Assembly (NCBI GenBank): GCA_033032175.1
Contig: CM065321.1
Coordinates: forward strand, 16,080,501 to 16,144,500
DNA from: Saturnia japonica
Lineage: Eukaryota > Arthropoda > Insecta > Lepidoptera > Saturniidae
DNA length: 64,000 bases
Direction: 5' to 3'
How positions within the stretch are numbered: position 1 is the first letter of the stretch; each line of letters starts with the position of its first letter. This document shows, piece by piece, positions 58,885-64,000 of the stretch. Under the pieces are notes generated by a model that saw only the letters and a program-made list of their open reading frames with translations, did not search any database and had not been told where the DNA came from. Position numbers and translations under genes: made by a program.

Positions 58885-60267
58885 TATATATTTGATAATT
58901 TTATCCACTGTTTTGGTAAATACCATTGGATCGGTCATTGCATACATATATCGTTATTTTTAAAAAAGTGAAACTTCTTTGTTTTCGATGAGAGTAAGAT
59001 TCCAAGGTACAATTTTAATGTAATGTTTTTGCAACGCAACGTTTCTGATGCAAAGGCTTGAGAAACCGGTACTCGGTTAGAGAGAGATAAAGAAAGAACT
59101 ACGATATAAATAAAAAGGGATAGACGAGCGCGATAGAACAAGGCAAGTTTAAACTGGCGCAAGATGAAACAACAAATATTAAATATCTATATAGATCGAT
59201 GTCGAGCTTAAAACCACCGATGTTAGGTACTTTAAAAACATCGATACATCGATATTTACATGTTTATATGTTATAAATTGAGTCCGAGAGTACGTAAGTA
59301 AGTAAAATAAATCACAAGTTTTCCTAACAAATGAGTTTTTACTTGGATAGTAGGTACCAAAACATCGATTGTTTTAGATCGATATTTATCGCTATGTTAA
59401 CTTAACTAACATCGATGTTTTTCTATTATCGCTCATTCCTACAAATACAAGTACATTGTGTGAGTATTGTAGTATAATATTTTTGATCGCCAAAGAAGTT
59501 TCTTTTTTGCCACGATTGGAAATGTTAACGAGTGTCCAAAGAAATAATTTTAACATAAATTACAAATGGCTAACATGTGAGATAAGTCATATTGTGTCAT
59601 TTGGTTTACCAATTTTAATTTAGACGTTAGTAACAAAGATTTTACGTATGTGACAATTGTCAATCAAACAAAAATTGAGATAATATTTGGCTCTAAAATA
59701 TATGTGTTCAGACTTTACAGCAACAAAATGGTGCATATCAAGTAGCCAACAAAATGGCGCAAATATCAAATAGTTTGACAGTTGGCTGTCAAGTGATTAA
59801 AATATCATCACAATTACCTGGAAAGTACAAGTATATTTATGTTTTAGGTATTATATACTGGTACATATTTACCAAATTAGGTTATTTATTTATTTATCTT
59901 TTTTCTTAAGAATCTCAATCATCCTATCCCAGTGTACTTTATATGAGATTTTTATAATTTTGTACGATGTGTTACGTATTACGCTTTTAATATTCAATTG
60001 TCATTACAACTTTGATAAACATGCATTTTTTGTACATTGAAATATACGTACGTGTAAATAATTCGAACTGTTTGTGTAACTGTCTAAATGGTCTCTTATA
60101 TGATATAAATTTATATGGCCTCTTATGGAGTTTTACGTTAAATTTATCATTCAATCCGAGGTTTAGGATTTTTTTTATTAAGTGTTTTTCAGTATTCGGG
60201 CAAAAAATCGACATCGTCTTAAATGGCAAAGAAATTTTCAAAAAATTTCACCACCATTAAATTCTCT
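58885..60267. other. Intergenic sequence with an ATCGAT-rich cluster
   Basis: 59186-59440 contains many ATCGAT/CATCGATG words. The rest is AT-rich. 59025-59080 (TTGCAACGCAACGTTTCT) repeats inversely at 56080-56100. No gene recognised. Confidence 0.4.
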
Positions 60268-60476
60268 CCAGGGCAGGTACCTCGGATTATCTAAGGCATG
60301 GACCTAACCTTCAGGTTAAAGTAGGCTTAACAAGTACAAATGTCAAAAAACAGCGCATTTCTCAATATAATTGTCAGAGTAAAAAAATGTTAAAGTGCGT
60401 TTTTTTAATCCCACAGAGTAAAATTACATTTCATGTGTTGCAAAATAGTGATGTCACTCCACCGACCTGCCCTGGG
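60268..60476. mobile_element. Small MITE with CCAGGGCAGGT termini
   Basis: CCAGGGCAGGTACCTCGG at the left and CCGACCTGCCCTGGG at the right are inverted. About 210 bp with a GTTAAAGTGCGTTTTTTTAA interior, also seen near 57580. Confidence 0.6.
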
Positions 60477-61859
60477 TTTCGTTTTTTTTTCTTTATTAAT
60501 TAAACATTTTTAACAACAACCACCAAAGAGGTTATGGTAATGACTATACATACGTGTATTGTATGTAAATTAAACTTTCAGACTGTCCCTATCGATTGTT
60601 TAGTATCGATAAAATTATGAGATATGCTTATGTTGTTGTAAAATTATTGATAATATCCTTATGAAGAAATGTGACTGAAAAAGTGATTTAATTCCATTTT
60701 TATGTATATACTTGTGTGTGTTCGTGTTATATCGGATTTTAGAGGATTTATTGTTCAAAATGAATTTTAGAAGATTTTGAATCGCTTTTATGTATTATTT
60801 TACTGCTATTTTTATAATTCGTACAGAATTAGAAGACACTTCATTGTCTTTGGATATTAATCAGTATTCGTAAATAACGAGTGTTTGGTCCCAAACTACT
60901 ATTTTGATGTAATATACAGTATTTTGTATCTATATATATTTTTAGAGACAACCGTTTGTCATTTATAATCTATTGTCATTTGGTAAAATTAAAAATATTG
61001 TCTATGAACTGGCTGCAAATAAATGTAAATCTATAAGTGTTGATCAGATCTGAGGGCCAGTAGAGCCTCTAATGCTAGTAGCATTTACGTACGTATTTGA
61101 TAAAATAGGTTTAGTCGTTTTATATCAATATTGGAACATATCTGAAAGAAATAATATTTTTTATAAAAATAGCTCCTAACACTAAATATATTTTGGTAAT
61201 GTAGTACAATTTTCAGCTTACGATGAAAAATATAATTAAAAAATATGATTTTTTTACAATTCAATTTACTCCTTGATTGAGTTGTTATTTATTGTTATGA
61301 TTAAGTTATTTTATAATTATTTATTTATGAGCTGTGATCAACTGATTAACTTTTATCACAATAAAAAATGTACGACTTTTGAGATAATTTATTAACAACA
61401 TGGATAAAAATATAATTACTAATTTAGATTATAAATGCTGTATTATTGTTTATTAGGGTAAACGATTTCATTAATGGCCTAGTAAATTTGGAGCGTGATT
61501 TATTACAAAGATATTTAATTCTTGCAGTTCACCTTATGCTAATTAGTCCTCAGTAGGGAATGCAATCCCTCAAAAGATTATTTCTATCCAGGTATTTGCG
61601 GGACTGAACCATCGTAGTCTCGCTGGATAGCGTTCCCTAGTCATAAGCCTTTGCAACGTTACGCAGCGGAAGCTCCACAGCCATACCTATTTCTATCGCA
61701 AAGTAGCAGTATTCCCTCTGCTTTAGTTATCAGGTTTTCTCGGACTTAATATCCGCGACTCGGACATCTATATTCGCATATTTTGCGTGATTATGACCGA
61801 CTTTAATCATACCAGTCCATTTTTTCCAAGAACTCCAATTTTTTTTTGAATACACTACC
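60477..61859. other. Intergenic sequence, nothing recognised
   Basis: Mostly AT-rich. The slightly GC-richer 61540-61760 part has no partner or coding signal here. Confidence 0.35.
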
Positions 61860-62085
61860 AGCGGTAACATGCGTGCGCCCCGCCTAATGGTAACCAGCTA
61901 TTGAAGCGTATGGACGTTTGTAATACTAAAGGCATTACTAGCACGTTGCCGACCTTAAACCTCCCCACCCCAAGGAACACTGGAAACCCAACTCACCACA
62001 GGAACACAACACAAGATTATTTAGCCGCGATCCTCTGTAGGATCAAGGTATGCCACCAGTCGGGATGCCCCAAATAGAAAAAAAT
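61860..62085 (+). repeat. Dispersed repeat (partner at 26985-27195)
   Basis: GCGTATGGACGTTTGTAATA, GCACGTTGCCGACCTTAAAC and CCACAGGAACACAACACAAG. Confidence 0.5.
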
Positions 62086-62099
62086 CCAAATTGCAAATT

Positions 62100-62560
62100 G
62101 AATTGAGAATTGTAAAAATTGTCGTCCGATTTTGTCACAGACCAGTAAGTTAGTCAGTGGTGTGCTTATTTAATTTAATTGGACCAACTCTCTGTATTGC
62201 GGGAGCACGTGTTTGGCTGTCTCTCTTTCTTTCATGCACACTCGGCACAGGGCGCTTTCAGCAACACATATTAAAAATGTATGTTTATGGTACCCTGTCG
62301 TGTTAAGGCTCTGGCGATCAATCGCGTTTGACGTCTGTTCAAGTGTATAAAGGCTTTGGAGATCTTCGGATTCGCAGAGGGCAGTAATTTCCTAACTTTT
62401 TTACATCCCACTGCTGTGTTCTGGTCCGAAGTGTCTGGTTGTCATCACGCACTGGCACACGAGGCGCTCCGACTCGGTTCTAAAGAGTAGGCATGACTGG
62501 CCAAGGACTTCGATCCTTTTGATTTAGCTATAGGCGGCAGTCACCAATAAATATCAGGTG
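62100..62560 (-). pseudogene. Probable LINE ORF2 C-terminal remnant
   Basis: The minus strand shows RRQTRLIARALTRQGTINIH then APCAECA with a stop and KKE-T, like the RNase H tail plus Cys motif of R1/Jockey-type LINEs ('LTGH...C..C..EET..H'). Heavily decayed, with several stops. Confidence 0.45.
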
Positions 62561-62839
62561 AACTACTTGCCTGCTTGTTACTTCATAAAATAAAAAAGGC
62601 AATCCAGTCTATAATCTATAACATACTTTTCAACATGATTGTTGTTCTTACTGCAGTCAGTCACTGACAGCCCTGGATTTATGATTTTTCTGTATCAGGC
62701 ATATACGTTGGTGCCACGTCCCTTCAGCATTGGAAAATTCTATATAGAATGGGAATTCCTCTGGCAATGAAAAATCACACGCTCTATGCATCAAAAATCA
62801 ACTTCAGATACGAAAACCAAATGAATAAACGGTAGTAAA

Positions 62840-62985
62840 TGTATAATAGAATAATAATAACACCAGTCTGTATGCATCCAACTGCTGGGCAAAGGCACGC
62901 TTCAGGCAGGCTTCCTAAGGGAAGGCACAGTCTTCAACAAAACGCCCGCGTCAGACCACGACTTATTGGCAATGTGAAATGCTGA
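62840..62985 (+). repeat. Repeat fragment, probable LINE 3' UTR
   Basis: CATCCAACTGCTGGGCAAAG and related words are typical of dispersed lepidopteran repeats. No partner in this window. Confidence 0.35.
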
Positions 62986-63582
62986 GAAAATAAAAATTAT
63001 ATTTTTTCCCAAATACAGTTACCAACTCATATTAGGGATGTAAATGTATGCGATGCGAATTTTGTAAAAATCATTATTAAACGCTGGGGTTCGAAGATGC
63101 AGTTATCGAATTGATATTCTATCGATCTAATACACTCGGCTACCTCGATTCCTTCATCACAATGTGGATGGCAGTGTGCTTTGTTGAATTTTTTTCCTCC
63201 AAACGTATAAATACAGTGACTTTAAAATTTATGATCAAGATTCCCCTAGAGTCCCGAATTAGAACGGCGCGTTTGACAGTGCTGCCAACTGAACGCTATA
63301 GATTAGAACTACCACAGTGAAACCTTGCACAGGCTTTCGCCACTATCATTCTCTCTAAACCTACATAATTATTTATTATTATACTAATTAAAAAAGCAAT
63401 AACCTGGTATTAATCATTTAATTATACCGATGGCCGTTAATGAGCACGTTTACCCCAATCATTACAGTACTATTGTACGGTGAGTGGAAACAAAATGAAT
63501 TGTGAATAAATGACTCGGTAATGATTTTATTGATTCATTCTGTCCTTTTTTACGTTTTATAGGTTTTAACGCTTGATCACCA

Positions 63583-63812
63583 CACAGGTACAAAGGTAAG
63601 GTAAGGTTGTAAGGGACATTGTTTTTCGTTTTTTGGCTAGTTAGTGTATACTAAAATTGACAGATTACTATATATATCCTCACACGGAGAAAAGACGGAT
63701 GTATAGTGAGTCAAATTTAATTACGGATACAAGTTCGGTGAAGCTTTACAAGCTGTCTGAGGCTCCAGGGGCCTTATGGCTAACAGTATATTCAGTACAA
63801 AAAGACAAAAAG
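63583..63812 (+). mobile_element. SINE-like retroposon, copy with internal deletion
   Basis: CACAGGTACAAAGGTAAGGT at the left and GTTCGGTGAAGCTTTACAAG at the right, matching both ends of 20131-20545 but lacking much of the middle. Confidence 0.55.
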
Positions 63813-64000
63813 AGAAATATAACTTCAATGATTGTGAAGAGTTCCTAGGTGTATCATCGAAATTGAAGGTCCAATGATAATGTAATTAAAATGGGACCAC
63901 CCTTGAGGTACCTATTCCCTATCCAACAAAAAAATAATCCTTTAAATCGTTTTATAAATAAAGAAGTTATGGCTTGTCACCCATAAAAGAAAAACGTTCG
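63812..64000 (-). repeat. Dispersed repeat R4, continuing beyond the window
   Basis: GTGAAGAGTTCCTAGGTGTA, GTCCAATGATAATGTAATTA, GGGACCACCCTTGAGGTACC and AAGAAGTTATGGCTTGTCAC, reverse complement of the R4 repeat. Confidence 0.6.

Noticed and set aside
1..64000. Many short open frames of 60-120 codons on both strands
   Set aside because: Most lie antisense to, or out of frame with, recognised exons and repeats, or in AT-rich sequence with no family motifs. They are not listed as genes.

Overview
This is a eukaryotic, AT-rich window from an insect, almost certainly a moth or butterfly (Lepidoptera). The evidence is GT-AG introns, an insect-type sodium-(potassium)-chloride cotransporter gene, and a dense load of lepidopteran-style repeats: mariner relatives, hAT and TTAA elements, Helitron-like sequences ending in CTAG, LINE 3' ends, SINEs and foldback MITEs. 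No bacterial genes, CRISPR arrays or viral genomes are visible.

Three host genes can be read. (1) On the minus strand, 12769 down to 1458, are the first four coding exons (220 residues) of an alpha-arrestin (arrestin-domain-containing, ARRDC) gene. Its remaining exons lie beyond the left edge. (2) On the plus strand, 21694-58684, is a complete 23-exon SLC12-family cation-chloride cotransporter of the NKCC/NCC type. The exon phases fit without a break and give 1157 residues, except that one base is missing in exon 7 (about 39443-39451). As written, that causes a frameshift and a stop at 39470. (3) On the minus strand, 45849-45962, is an intron-containing tRNA-Leu(CAA), lying antisense inside a cotransporter intron. 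The two protein genes are divergent, with 8.9 kb of mostly transposon-derived sequence between their start codons.

Layout: 1-705 LINE 3' end; 1458-12769 arrestin exons, with introns holding two damaged DD41D transposase copies, a nested foldback (3460-4612), MITEs and a TTAA-flanked element (11250-12339); 12896-14618 hAT-like element with an 8-bp target duplication; 15028-17635 decayed autonomous hAT copy; 19758-20080 CpG-rich patch; 20131-20545 a retroposon; 21694-58684 cotransporter. Its 10.6-kb first intron carries an LTR-like sequence, a mariner fragment, a LINE nested in a SINE tail, an RTE-type LINE end and a 1.27-kb mariner. Later introns hold copies of the same repeat families. 58885-64000 is intergenic, with a MITE, LINE fragments and repeats.

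The cotransporter and the arrestin have no evident shared pathway beyond being neighbours. Most of the novelty is in the repeats: several families can be delimited here by target-site duplications, nesting or an uninterrupted copy elsewhere in the window. No convincing new multi-gene system was found.
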